In this document: one piece after another, positions 23,880-33,965 of the stretch
Position numbering within the stretch: position 1 is the stretch's first letter
Layout of the letters: each line of letters opens with the position of its first letter
Assembly: GCF_038502225.1 (NCBI RefSeq)
Contig: NC_091293.1
Span: 3,236,289-3,300,288, forward strand
DNA length: 64,000 nt
Source of the DNA: Cherax quadricarinatus
Taxonomy: Eukaryota; Arthropoda; Malacostraca; Decapoda; Parastacidae
Direction of reading: 5' to 3'
The notes under the pieces: generated by a model
Database searches by the model: none
What the model saw: the letters and a program-made list of their open reading frames with translations, nothing else
What the model was told of the DNA's origin: nothing
Program-made: the position numbers and the translations under genes

Positions 23880-24285
23880 AAGTTTAGGGTCTGTCTATCT
23901 CTGTCTATCTATCTATGTCTGTCTCTGTCTATCTGTCTCTATCTCTTTTTATCTGTCTCACAGGTACACACAAATACAGTTATACATAGTGTAAATTACC
24001 TAGGATAACCTAAAAAATCTGAAGTGCTATACTGTGCTTGTAGATATAATGCATAAGAATACCTGTTGGTTCACAGTGGCTTTCTCTGAGACAGACAGAC
24101 AAGCAGAGAGACAGAAAGAGACAAGCAGACAGAGAGAGAGAATCAGAGATAGAGATATGATCTCATCAAATGTCATCCCTTATCTCTGCACTCTCGCTGG
24201 TGCCCATCAAATGTCAGCTTAACTCATCTCTGCACCCTCACTGGTGCCCATCAAATGTCATCCCATATCTCATCATTGCCCTCCT
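23880..24285. repeat. tetranucleotide and GA-rich tracts, and a three-copy tandem repeat
   Basis: Mixed TCTG/TCTA repeats at about 23889-23958; a GACA/GAGA purine tract at about 24090-24150; then three imperfect copies of a unit of about 42 bases beginning CATCAAATGTCA at 24166, 24206 and 24250. All are interior parts of the outer inverted-repeat element. Confidence 0.75.
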
Positions 24286-24854
24286 GGATACCTGTCACAT
24301 TGCTTCATGGAAACTTCTTCCTCCTCCTTCTTTCTTCTTCCTTAATCCTTCTTCTTCTTCTATACTCCTGTGTATCCAAAACATTGCTGGGACCTATAAA
24401 TACTTTGTATATATTCCTAAACAATAGTAAATGACCAAGACAGGTGTAAATGTCTGCCTGTCAGTGTGTTTGTGTCAATTTGAGTACAATTTCAGTACCT
24501 AATATTAGTGTCTGAACAAAGATTGGTTATGAAATGCCAAGAACTACAATAAATTGTAATTATCAGAACATAAAAATTATAAAAAATAATATAGAAATGA
24601 GAAAAAATGGTATATCGGCAATACTTCCTCAAACAGCAGGACTCGATGTTGCCGTCAGGTGAGCATTAAGTGCCAACTTTGCAGCCTCATATCTCAGTAA
24701 GTACTGACCCTAATTTTTTTATTTTAATCCTATAACACTTAGAAAACATTTTTTTTTATTTCAATGAAAAAAACAAAAAAAAAAAAATTTTTATTTTTCA
24801 AAATATTCGGGGCACTGGGGAAGAGAACGTATATATACGTTTGGACCATTTAGA

Positions 24855-25600
24855 TTTTATTACATATATATAAAAGATATCCCTGTTATCTTAGCGTGTT
24901 TATGAGACAGAAAAAGAAACCAGCAATCCTACCATCATGCAAAACAGTTACAGGTTTTTGTTTCACAGTCATCTGGCAGGACGGTAGTACTTCCCTGGGT
25001 GGTTGCTGTCTACCAACCTACTACCTGTAAAGGAGGTTTTGTGTGCGAGGGGCTTGGACTTCCAGCAGGCATGCGTGAGCGTGTTTGATAGGAGTGAATG
25101 GAGACAAATGGTTTTTAATACTTGACGTGCTGTTGGAGTGTGAGCAAAGTAACATTTATGAAGGGATTCAGGGAAACCGGCAGGCCGGACTTGAGTCCTG
25201 GAGATGGGAAGTACAGTGCCTGCACTCTGAAGGAGGGGTGTTAATGTTGCAGTTTAAAAACTGTAGTGTAAAGCACCCTTCTGGCAAGACAGTGATGGAG
25301 TGAATGATGGTGAAAGTTTTTCTTTTTCGGGCCACCCTGCCTTGGTGGGAATCGGCCAGTGTGATAATAATAAAAAAAAAATATATAAAAGAGTGGGAGC
25401 AAGGGGCTAGTAACCCCGTCTCCTGTATACATTACTAAAATTAAAAAGAGAAACTTTTGTTTTTCTTTTTGTACCACCCTGCTTCTGTGGGATACGGCCA
25501 GTTTGTTGAAAGAAAAAAGAAAAATGTAAAGGGGTGAAATAAGGCTTAATCTTAATTTCAAAGGGTTAATTTTTAATGGGGCTGTTGTCATAGGAGCTGA
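24855..25600 (+). repeat. two retroposon 3' tails (CCACCCTGC family)
   Basis: At about 25060-25385 there is a sequence ending TTTTTCTTTTTCGGGCCACC then GGCCAGTGTGATAATAATAA and poly-A. At about 25450-25520 a second, shorter relative reads TTTTTGTACCACCCTGC and CGGCCAGTTTGTTG. The shared end and A-rich tail mark these as 5'-truncated LINE or SINE copies. The source element is not in this window. No protein is supported. Confidence 0.55.
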
Positions 25601-26138
25601 ACTGTATTGTACAAATATACAAACAAAAATAATTATACATTTTTTTAAAAATACTTGTCATAATATAGTGAGAAATGTTAATGTTTAGAACTTTGATAAG
25701 TCCTTTACATTGAACTAGCAAGTTCTTGTGGGAATAAAGAAATTTATTATGATGATGGAAATGTTTAATTTACCTGACTATATAATTTGTCTATGAAGAA
25801 AAGATTAAGAGAGATGGGGGAGGGGGGGAGATCCCTGGCCTCTGCATAGGGGCTCTTGATCTGAGAAATTGGATCTCATCTCTCCTTGCCTTCCTCACAC
25901 TGAATTTAAATCCCCCTCCAACACTCCCTCTACTCTTCTTACTTGGGTTTAAGTTTTCTATTGCTAAAACAAATCCGATAATTTTCACAAGATGCCCTAT
26001 TATCCTTAATTCTATTCTATACATGTACGTATATAGTTTTCTGTAACATTGTACAAGATAGTCAGATTTCTCAGTGTTCTCCTTGTTGATGTCCTGGAAG
26101 TTGCTTGTCATAACAGCTTGAACCTACTTAAAACTTAA

Positions 26139-26169
<31 letters not shown>
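25601..26169. other. A+T-rich spacer with a SINE-head fragment and a 28-T tract
   Basis: About 25845-25930 contains GGGGCTCTTGATCTGAGAAA and a following C-rich text similar to the head of the SINE at 30388. A homopolymer of 28 T lies at 26142-26169, directly before the family A LINE. Nothing else is recognised. Confidence 0.5.
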
Positions 26170-26929
26170 CCCTTCATGGGAGGTTCCTTGATGCTGGCCT
26201 CTTCAAGGGGGGCTCCTTGGCGTGGTGAAGAGGCTCTTGGTCTGAGGAATTAGCCCTGTCAGTCTTCTTCCTCAGACCGAACCTAATTACCCCCCATTCT
26301 CCCCTCCCCTATCCCATCCTCCCCTTTTTCCATTCCTCCTCCTCCTCCTCCTCACCCCTCCCTTTTGCCCTTCCTCTTTTTGGCCTTCGGGATTTCTCCC
26401 ACAGGCGCGCTAGTTCCTAGGTAGGGGAAAGGACACCGGGGTCCATCCCATTCCGTTGAGGTTCTTGGCGGTGGCGTAGTTTGCCGTGGAATCTGGATTG
26501 CCTGGGGATGTCCCGATCCCTCTCTGGTATCCCGGAGTAGCTTTGGGTGTCTTTTGGGCGACGGGTGTATCTCTGGAAGCCACCTTTCGGATTCCGGGGG
26601 TGGTGGCCGAAGGAGGTATGCTTTGTGGCGGATATCCGGCCGCCCTCTCTTTTGTCCACCGAGGTAGCTCGGCAGATGTGAGGTTGCTATCCCGGATTGC
26701 TGGTTTACTGGCATGAAGGGTAGGGTATGGCACGGGTTCCATGCTGCATCTGCGCTACTAGCGGTGTTGAGGTCCTCTTGGGCGCGGAGGGAGATTTCCG
26801 GCCCTTTCATTCCTCCTGGGAACTATTCCTCCCCGCTCCCCCCTTTTTTTATTCTTTTTTTTATTTTTATTTTCTTTTCTTCTTTCTTTTTTTTTTCTTA
26901 AAAACAAAAAGCAAAGGAGTAACCTAACC
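26170..26929 (+). promoter_or_regulatory. 5' UTR of family A LINE copy 1
   Basis: Starts near GGTTCCTTGATGCTGG (26182) and GAGGCTCTTGGTCTGAGGAA, motifs shared with the second copy at 33216 and with the SINE head. It ends in a pyrimidine-rich run (26820-26900) just before ORF1. LINEs of this kind carry an internal promoter in the 5' UTR; that this region promotes transcription is inferred, not visible. Confidence 0.5.
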
Positions 26930-28864
26930 ATGGCAGCCCTAGTCCATGAAACCACTACCCCCGGGCCCCTTCTTGATACTGCACCCCATTCTGACCCTGC
27001 CTTGTGTTTAGACCACTCTTCGGACACTCCTGATGCCCCTGTACCTCTTGCTGGTGCTGTTTCCTCACCCGCTTCAGGTACCGGGGCTTCGACTGACTCC
27101 TTCGATTTGTCTGAACTCCGCTCTCCTTTGACTATACTTCCGGCTTCTCCCTCTACGGTACGGCAATTTTCGAATCGCCCACCCATTTCATGCTGGACCA
27201 ACTCCGGTCCTACTCCTAAACGCCAACGTCAATCTCCTGATGATGCTCCTTCGTTACCTTCCCATTCTACTCGGAAAAGACCGACACGTCAAGCACTCCC
27301 TCTCCACGCTCAGTTTCGGACCACACAATGGACTAAATTCTTTACTTTAAGACCAACTTCTTCTTCTGCCTACCTTTCTGACCATAGTATTGGCAAAGCG
27401 CTCCTGCATCATGTTGGCAGAGATATTTCATTTCACGCTCTCAAGAGCGGTACGCGCATCGTCACTGTCCAGAATGCTACCCAAGCTCATGATCTTTCTC
27501 TCCTTTCGAATATCGATACTACTCCTATCACTATTGAAAAACATCTTTCTCTCAATTCTTGTAGTGGTACTGTCATTCTGCCCCATACCATAGTCCAACA
27601 GAATTTCCAGTCATGTGGCAATGACATTTTTGAACAGCTGGAACTCCAGGATCTCCCAATCCTCAAAGTAGACACTTATGTCCTTCCTGCCCGGGGGCGG
27701 AGACGTTACCCTTGCAATGTGGCTCGTTTAACTTTTGACAGCCGAGAACTCCCGTCCTCTGTATATGTCGCGGGACATCGGTTACAAGTTCGAAAGGTGA
27801 TACCTACACCGCAACAATGTAGAAATTGCTGGCGTTTTGGTCACCCAGCGAAATATTGCAGATCTATGGCCGAATGCCCAGTCTGTGGTGCCAACGACCA
27901 TTCTAATACATCTTGCAGTCAACCTCCATCTTGCCTTAATTGTAATGAAGCTCACCCTTCGTACTCCCGCCGTTGCCAGGTCTACTTAAATGAACGTGAA
28001 ATCCGTTGCCTCAAAGAGGCAGAATGTCTCCCTTATGCTATGGCAGTTACTCATCTCCGCCTCCAAGGGAGACTACCCCGTGTTTCTTATTCTCGTGTTT
28101 CCAAACGTCCCCCCACTTCTGGGGTCCCATCTTCTGCAGCCTCCTCTGTTGTTACCCCTCCCATAGCCACTACAGCATCTAATCCTTTTGCTGTCCTTGG
28201 CTCTGACGTCCCGACTACAACTCAGTCTGTTCTCACATCTTCGCGTCCTTCCTCACAAACCCCAGTATCGACAAGACCTCGTACGACACCTAATACCAAT
28301 CGCCCCTCTACTCAGAAGTCCAAAAAATCCACATTGCTCAAATCTTCTTTGCCCCTTCCTTCCCTTCTTCCACCTCCACACTTTACCTTTCCAGTCTCTG
28401 TACCTAGTTCTTCCCCTCTCTCTGGCTCTATTACAAGTGTGGAGATTCACCCTCCTCCTCGTACTATGCCTTCCACCCCCATCCCCTCCCAAGTTTCTCC
28501 CTCTTCTGCCACCTCCCAGGTTTCTGCCTCTTCTGTCCCCCCCCACACTTCATCTCCAGTCCCTTACACTTTTCCCTCCCCCTCTACTTTGGTACAGTCC
28601 ATTACTGTCCCAATCTTTACTCACCCCCCTCCTCCTATCTCCAATATGGTCTCCCATACATCTTTGAATTCAGAAACACTTGAAGCCATTTCAGAATATA
28701 TTGCAGAGACTAAACCTTCAATGGACACTGATTCACTTCCTGTTCCTTCTCTTCCCTCTCCTCCATCTTCACAACCCCATTCTTCGCAACGCTCCGTTCC
28801 TTCGCTACTTGAACATCTTCCAATGCCACCACACGTTGACTTTTCTAACCCCTCTAGTCCGTAG
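26930..28864 (+). CDS. family A LINE ORF1, gag-like zinc-knuckle protein (644 aa)
   Basis: ORF1 proteins of I-type LINEs bind the element RNA and form the particle used for retrotransposition. This one is intact from an ATG in a good context (ACCATGGCA) to TAG at 28862. Three zinc knuckles follow one another from residue 297: CRNCWRFGHPAKYC and CPVCGANDHSNTSC (both CX2CX4HX4C), then CLNCNEAHPSYSRRC (CX2CX3HX6C). Downstream (about residues 390-600) is a long Pro/Ser/Thr-rich tail with short tandem repeats such as SQVS. The same order is seen in the broken copy at 33966. ORF2 begins 44 bases after the stop. The N-terminal third has no domain I recognise. Confidence 0.88.
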   Translation: MAALVHETTTPGPLLDTAPHSDPALCLDHSSDTPDAPVPLAGAVSSPASGTGASTDSFDLSELRSPLTILPASPSTVRQFSNRPPISCWTNSGPTPKRQRQSPDDAPSLPSHSTRKRPTRQALPLHAQFRTTQWTKFFTLRPTSSSAYLSDHSIGKALLHHVGRDISFHALKSGTRIVTVQNATQAHDLSLLSNIDTTPITIEKHLSLNSCSGTVILPHTIVQQNFQSCGNDIFEQLELQDLPILKVDTYVLPARGRRRYPCNVARLTFDSRELPSSVYVAGHRLQVRKVIPTPQQCRNCWRFGHPAKYCRSMAECPVCGANDHSNTSCSQPPSCLNCNEAHPSYSRRCQVYLNEREIRCLKEAECLPYAMAVTHLRLQGRLPRVSYSRVSKRPPTSGVPSSAASSVVTPPIATTASNPFAVLGSDVPTTTQSVLTSSRPSSQTPVSTRPRTTPNTNRPSTQKSKKSTLLKSSLPLPSLLPPPHFTFPVSVPSSSPLSGSITSVEIHPPPRTMPSTPIPSQVSPSSATSQVSASSVPPHTSSPVPYTFPSPSTLVQSITVPIFTHPPPPISNMVSHTSLNSETLEAISEYIAETKPSMDTDSLPVPSLPSPPSSQPHSSQRSVPSLLEHLPMPPHVDFSNPSSP

Positions 28865-28908
28865 GTGCCTTTACCTACAGATTCCTGATATTTTCTTCAT
28901 CGCCAATC

Positions 28909-31900
28909 ATGGCCTATTTACAGTGGAATATCCGCGGCCTCAGGGGTAATCGGGGTGAGCTTCAGATGTTGCTTTCCAGGTTTTCCCCTGTTGGTGCTTG
29001 CTTACAAGAACCAAAATTACACTCGGCTGTTTTCCAACCTATCTCAGGCTATAATTTATTGTATTCTTCGGATCCTTTCTCAGATGGGACCTTTAATGAA
29101 AGTGCCCTTCTTCTACGCAATGATATTCCGTACTGTCAACTATTTGTCCATACCTCGCTGCATTACACTGCAGCCCGTATCCACTTGAATAAGTGGTTTA
29201 CAATATGTTCTTTATATCTCTCTCCTTCTCGAGCATTTTCTATCCCAGACTTTGCCTTTCTTGTTTCATCCTTACCACCACCACTTCTGTTACTTGGTGA
29301 TTTTAATGCCCACCATTTCCTCTGGGGGGGGTCTCATTGTGACTCACGTGGCATTCAGTTGGAGGCTTTTCTCGCCTCTCACCCCCTCCATGTTTTAAAT
29401 ACGGGTACTCCCACCCATTTTGATCCTCGTACTCATACTCTCTCTTGCATCAATCTATCAGTCTGCTCTTCCTCCACTGCACTAGACTTCACCTGGTCTG
29501 TTCTACCAGACTTACATGACAGCGATCATTTTCCGATCATTCTTACTTCTCCTTCCTATTCACCACCTTTCCGTAGCCCTCGCTGGCAATTTGATCGGGC
29601 AAATTGGGATCTTTACTCACACCTCACTGCTTTTAGTGAGGTTCCTTCTTCATCCTCCATTGATGAGCTCCTACACATCTTCTCGACATCAGTTTATACC
29701 GCAGCTTCTCATTCTATACCCCAAACCTCAGGCAGGCATTCTCAGAAGTGCATGCCTTGGTGGTCTCCTGCTTGTGCTCGTGCAGTACGTTTGAAACGTG
29801 CTGCATGGGGCAGGTACCGGTACAATAGAACCGCTGAGAGACTTGTTGATTTTAAGCAGAAGCGTGCGATCGCTCGCCGTGTCATCCGTGAAGCTAAACG
29901 CACTTGTTGGCAAGACTATGTTTCCACCATCACCTCTGCTTCTTCTATGAGTGCAGTCTGGAAAAAAGTGAGGAAATTGAGTGGTAAATACTCTCCTGAC
30001 CCGGCTCCTGTTCTACGGGTCACTGGTGTTGATGTAGCAAACCCTCTCGACGTTGCCATTGAACTTGGCACACATCTGGTCCGTATTTCCCGAGGACTCC
30101 ATCTATGCCCCTCGTTTCTTTCCTCAAAGTCTGCCAGAGAGTTAGTACCCTTGGACTTTTCTTCTCTCAGAGAAGAACAGTATAATGTGCCTTTTACACT
30201 TCAAGAACTGGAGGCAACGCTCTCAGCTTGCCGATCATCGGCAGCTGGGCCTGACGACATTCATATTCGTATGTTACAACATTTACATTGGTCAGCCCTT
30301 GTAGTCCTCTTACACCTCTTCAATCTTATTTGGGCACAAGGAGTTCTTCCCCAGCTGTGGAAATCTGCCATTGTTCTCCCTTTCCGCCCCTCAAGGAAGG
30401 TTCCTTGATGTTGGTGAGGGGCTCTTGATTTAGGGAATTGGATCTGTGCTCCAATTCCCCGAATTAAGCCTGAATGCCTTCCACATCCCCCCCCCAGGCG
30501 CTGTATAATCCTCCGGGTTTAGCGCTTCCCCCTTGATTATAATAATAATAATCTCCCTTTCCGCAAACCGGGTACTACAGGACATGATGCCTCCCACTAT
30601 CGCCCCATCGCTCTTACTAGTGCAGTTTGCAAAGTGATGGAACGCCTCGTAAATCGACGTTTAATGTGGTAGTTAGAGACTCACAACAGTCTCTCCGCTA
30701 GTCAATATGGCTTTCGTAAGGGTCGCTCTACCATAGACCCCTTACTACGCTTGGATACGTATGTTCGTAATGCCTTTGCGAATAATCACTCAGTTATTGC
30801 CATATTTTTTGACCTTGAGAAGGCATATGACACAACTTGGAGGTATAATATTTTGGCCCAGGCCCATTCCTTAGGCCTCCGAGGCAATCTACCATCCTTC
30901 CTTAAGAACTTTTTAACTGACAGACATTTCCGTGTTCGAGTCAATAATGTTCTTTCCCCGGACTTCGTCCAAGCTGAAGGTGTCCCTCAGGGATGTGTTC
31001 TAAGCACAACACTTTTTCTCCTTGCTATAAATGATTTGGCCTCTGTTCTTCCACCCAATATTTGGTCATCACTCTATGTTGATGACTTCGCTATTGCTTG
31101 TGCAGGCGCTGACTGTCACCTTATTGCAGTTTCTCTCCAGCATGCGGTCGACCGTGTTTCCACTTGGGCCACCACGCATGGGTTTAAATTTTCAAGTACC
31201 AAAACTCACCAAATTACTTTCACTAGACGCTCTGTTATCTCCGATCATCCTTTGTATCTCTATGGCTCCTGTATCCCCGAACGTGATACAGTCAGGTTTC
31301 TAGGCCTTCTCTTTGACCGTCGGTTATCCTGGAAACCTCACATTACCTCTCTGAAGGCAACTTGTCACAGCCGGCTAAACCTTCTTAAAACCCTTGCTCA
31401 TCTTTCCTGGGGAGCTGATCGTCGAACTCTGCTTCGCCTACATTCAGCCCTCGTTTTATCGAAACTCGATTATGGTGACCAGATTTATTCCGCGGCCTCT
31501 CCTGCTACTCTCTCTAGCCTTAACTCTATCCATCACCAAGGCTTACGTTTGTGCCTTGGTGCTTTTCGCTCTTCCCCTGATGAGAGCCTCTATACAGAAG
31601 CAAATGTTCCATCCTTGTCTGATCACCGTGATGCCCATTGCCTTCGCTACTATGTACGCTCTCACGATCTACACAATCCTTCCATTTATAGAATGGTCAC
31701 CGATATTAGTAGACATTCTTTATTCGTTCGCCGCCCCTGTTTGCTCCGTCCCTTTTCTCTTCGCCTACATTCACTCTTGTCTTCCCTTCAGTTACCACCT
31801 TTATATGTTCATGTAGCATCTCACTTTTCCCTACCCCCCTGGGAAGTTCCAGCTGTTCGGGTCTGTTCTTTCTCACTCCCTTGCTCGAAAGCTCAACTGC

Positions 31901-32785
31901 CTATGGTGGCTTCCCGCTCTCTTTTTCTTGATCACTTCCACTCCCATTCTCATGCCTCCGCTGTGTACACAGATGGCTCTAAGTCTTCAGACGGCGTCGG
32001 ATTCACAGCAGTGTTTCCGGACAGCGTCGTATGGGGGCATTTACTATCTTCAGCTAGCATTTTTACTGCTGAACTGTATGCCATTCTTGCAGCACTTATT
32101 CGTATTGCATCTATGCCTGTGTCATCATTTGTAGTAGTCTCAGACTCCCTTAGTGCTCTACAGGCTATACGAAAATTTGATACATCTCATCCCCTAGTTC
32201 TCCGTATCCAACTTTGGCTACGCCGTATCTCTACCAAACAAAGATATTGTTTTTTGTTGGGTCCCTAGTCATGTTGACGTACAGGGCAATGAACAGGCAG
32301 ACACTGCTGCGCGGTCAGCAGTACATGACCTACCAATTTCCTATCGAGGTGTTCCATTTCTGGACTATTTTGCTGCAATAGGTACCCACCTTCGCACCCA
32401 TTGGCAACAACGTTGGTCAACTCTGCTCGGTAACAAACTTCATTCTATTAAACCAAGTATAGGTTACTGGCCGTCTTCTTGTCATCAGTGCCGAGGTTGG
32501 GAGACCACTCTCTCCCGCCTTCGCATTGGCCACACTCGTCTTACTCATGGGTATCTCATGGAGAGGCACCCTGTTCCTCTCTGTGAGCAGTGTCAAGTTC
32601 CAGTATCGATTAGCCACATTCTGTTAGACTGCCCTCTCTATCAACGAGCACGCAGAATTTACCTCCAACGTCGTCTTCGTTCTACTACTCTCTCTTTACC
32701 TTCCCTTCTTGCTGATGGACCCTCCTTTAATCCTGACTCTCTCATTGACTTCTTGACAACGACTGATTTACTCCACAAACTCTGA
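28909..32785 (+). pseudogene. family A LINE ORF2: endonuclease, reverse transcriptase, RNase H; disrupted
   Basis: The start is ATG at 28909 (MAYLQWNIRGLRG). Endonuclease signatures follow: QWNIRG, QEPK, GDFNAHH and SDHFPI. The RT shows FFDLEKAYD, VPQGCVLS and the catalytic YVDD. RNase H follows with YTDGSKSSDG, AELYAIL and SDSLSAL, then PSHVDVQGNEQAD and a Cys/His tail (CHQCRG, CEQC, HILLDC). Three lesions are visible. A SINE with its target duplication (177 bp, 59 codons, frame-neutral) brings a stop at 30406. There is a TAG at 30670-30672. A +1 frame change occurs near 32240 between the second and third RNase H motifs. Otherwise about 1,290 codons are readable through 32785. Confidence 0.88.
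30388..30551 (+). mobile_element. SINE inserted in ORF2, 13-bp target duplication
   Basis: The 164-bp insert is flanked by the identical 13-mer TCTCCCTTTCCGC at 30375-30387 and 30552-30564. Removing the insert and one copy restores the ORF2 reading, as aligned with copy 2 at 37370. The head (GGTTCCTTGATGTTGG, GGGGCTCTTGATTTAGGGAA) matches the family A 5' UTR. The tail (GCGCTGTATAATCC, TTTAGCGCTTC, GATTATAATAATAATAA) matches the family A 3' end. It has no coding capacity and no clear tRNA-like promoter boxes. Confidence 0.92.
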
Positions 32786-32992
32786 TGATACTTTTTGCAC
32801 TCCCCTCAGCCCTTTCTAGTTCAGTCTCTTGCTGCCCTTTACCCTTTCACCATCCACTGCTCCGCTGTTATCCGTAACCTATTACTCATCCATCTCCCTT
32901 TTGCCACCTGATGCCCTCGCTTCCTTCCTGCCCTGCAGCGCTGTATAGTCCTTGTGGCTTAGCGCTTCTTTTTGATTATAATAATAATCCTT
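32786..32992 (+). other. 3' UTR and tail of family A LINE copy 1
   Basis: C+T-rich text after the ORF2 stop, ending with CTGTATAGTCCTTGTGGCTT, AGCGCTTC and GATTATAATAATAAT. The same tail occurs in the SINEs at 30388 and 35456 and, reversed, at about 38926-38990. It is the likely recognition end for the family A reverse transcriptase. Confidence 0.75.
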
Positions 32993-33215
32993 GATGCTGG
33001 TGAGGGGTTCTTGATCTAGGGAATTGGATCTGTGCTCCAGTTCCCTGATTGAGCCTGAATACCTTCCACCCCCCTTCCCCCAGAGGCACTGTTTAATCCT
33101 ACAGGTTTAGTGCTCCCCCATGATTATTATAATTTTTTTTTGTGGGCCTATGTTCAGCACTTATCTAAACTACAGAGACCAACTGTATTCCTCAACCTTC
33201 CCTGAAGCTTTTTTC
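32993..33215 (+). mobile_element. second SINE copy (32993-33134) and short spacer
   Basis: Begins CCTTGATGCTGGTGAGGGGT, continues AGGGAATTGGATCTGTGCTC and ends TTTAGTGCTCCC and GATTATTATAA, the same order as the SINE at 30388. It is joined directly to the tail of LINE copy 1, so it may have inserted into that A+T-rich tail. The remaining 80 bases are unassigned. Confidence 0.75.
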
Positions 33216-33965
33216 TAACCTTCATGCCTCTTCAAGGGGGGCTCAGTGAAGAGGCTCTTGGTCTGAGGAATTAGATATTTTAGTCTCCTTCCTCAAACCG
33301 AACCTAATTAACCCCCAATCCCCCTTTCCCTATCCCATCCTCCCCATCCCCCTTTTTCCCTTTTGTTCTCCCCATCCATCCCCCATCCCCTTCCTATTTT
33401 TAGCCTTTGGGATTCTTCCCACAGGCACTCTAGTTCCTAGGTAGGGGGAAGGGTACCATGGTCCATCTCATTCCATTGAGGTCCTTGGCAGTGACGTAGT
33501 CTGCCTTGGAAATTGGATCACCTGGAGATGTCCTGATTCCTCTCCAGTCTCCCAGGGGGTGGCTTTGGGTGTCTTTGTCCTGAATCCTCTTCGGTCTCCC
33601 AGGGGGTGGCTTTGGATGTCTTTCAGGTAACAGTTGTATCTCTGGAGCCTGCTTATTGGATTCCAAGGGGTTGTGGCCAAAGGGGGATATGCTTTGTGGC
33701 GGGTGTCTGGCCGCCCTCTCTTTTGTCCACCTAGGTGGCTCAGTGGATGTGAGGTTGCTATCCCTGATTGCTGGTTTACTGGCATGTAGGGTAAGGTATG
33801 GCATGGGTTCCATGCCGCATCTGCACTATTTGCGGTGCTAGGATCCTCTTGGGCATGGAGGAGGATTTACGGCCCTTTCTTTCCTCCTAGGAGTTATTCC
33901 TCCATGTTCCATCCCTTTTTTTTTTTTTTTTTTCTAAAGAACAAAAAGAAAGAAGTGACATAACC

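Larger units (their letters stand above)
21809..24854. mobile_element. outer inverted-repeat DNA element, piggyBac-like candidate
   Basis: The left arm from about 21811 (CTAAACGGTCCAAATGTATA) and the reverse complement of 24823-24854 match at about 28 of 32 positions. Similarity continues inward to GCGCCCCAAAT against AGTGCCCCGAAT. The left end is preceded by TTAA (21805-21808) and starts with CCC, the pattern of piggyBac elements; the right TTAA is not clear. The interior holds no transposase of its own, so the element is probably non-autonomous. It is now about 3 kb because the Tigger-like element sits just inside its left arm; without that it would be about 1.1 kb. The superfamily is an inference from the end sequence. 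Confidence 0.6.
26170..32992 (+). mobile_element. nearly full-length I-like LINE, family A copy 1
   Basis: A 6.8-kb non-LTR retrotransposon with 5' UTR, zinc-knuckle ORF1, a 44-bp gap, ORF2 with endonuclease, reverse transcriptase and RNase H, and a 3' UTR ending GATTATAATAATAAT. The RNase H and the CCHC-rich ORF1 point to the I superfamily; the exact clade is not settled here. I found no clear target duplication. The copy carries three ORF2 lesions (a SINE, a TAG and a frameshift), so it is recent but inactive. Confidence 0.88.

Noticed and set aside
26352..27201. Minus-strand ORFs of 110-152 codons in the family A LINE 5' UTR
   Set aside because: They lie opposite the LINE leader, and the equivalent ones in copy 2 (33430-33813) are altered by indels. 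No domain is seen; they are C-rich shadows.
30406..30408. TGA at 30406 as the natural end of family A ORF2
   Set aside because: The stop lies inside the SINE. The same frame resumes after the second 13-bp duplication copy and continues through the RT.
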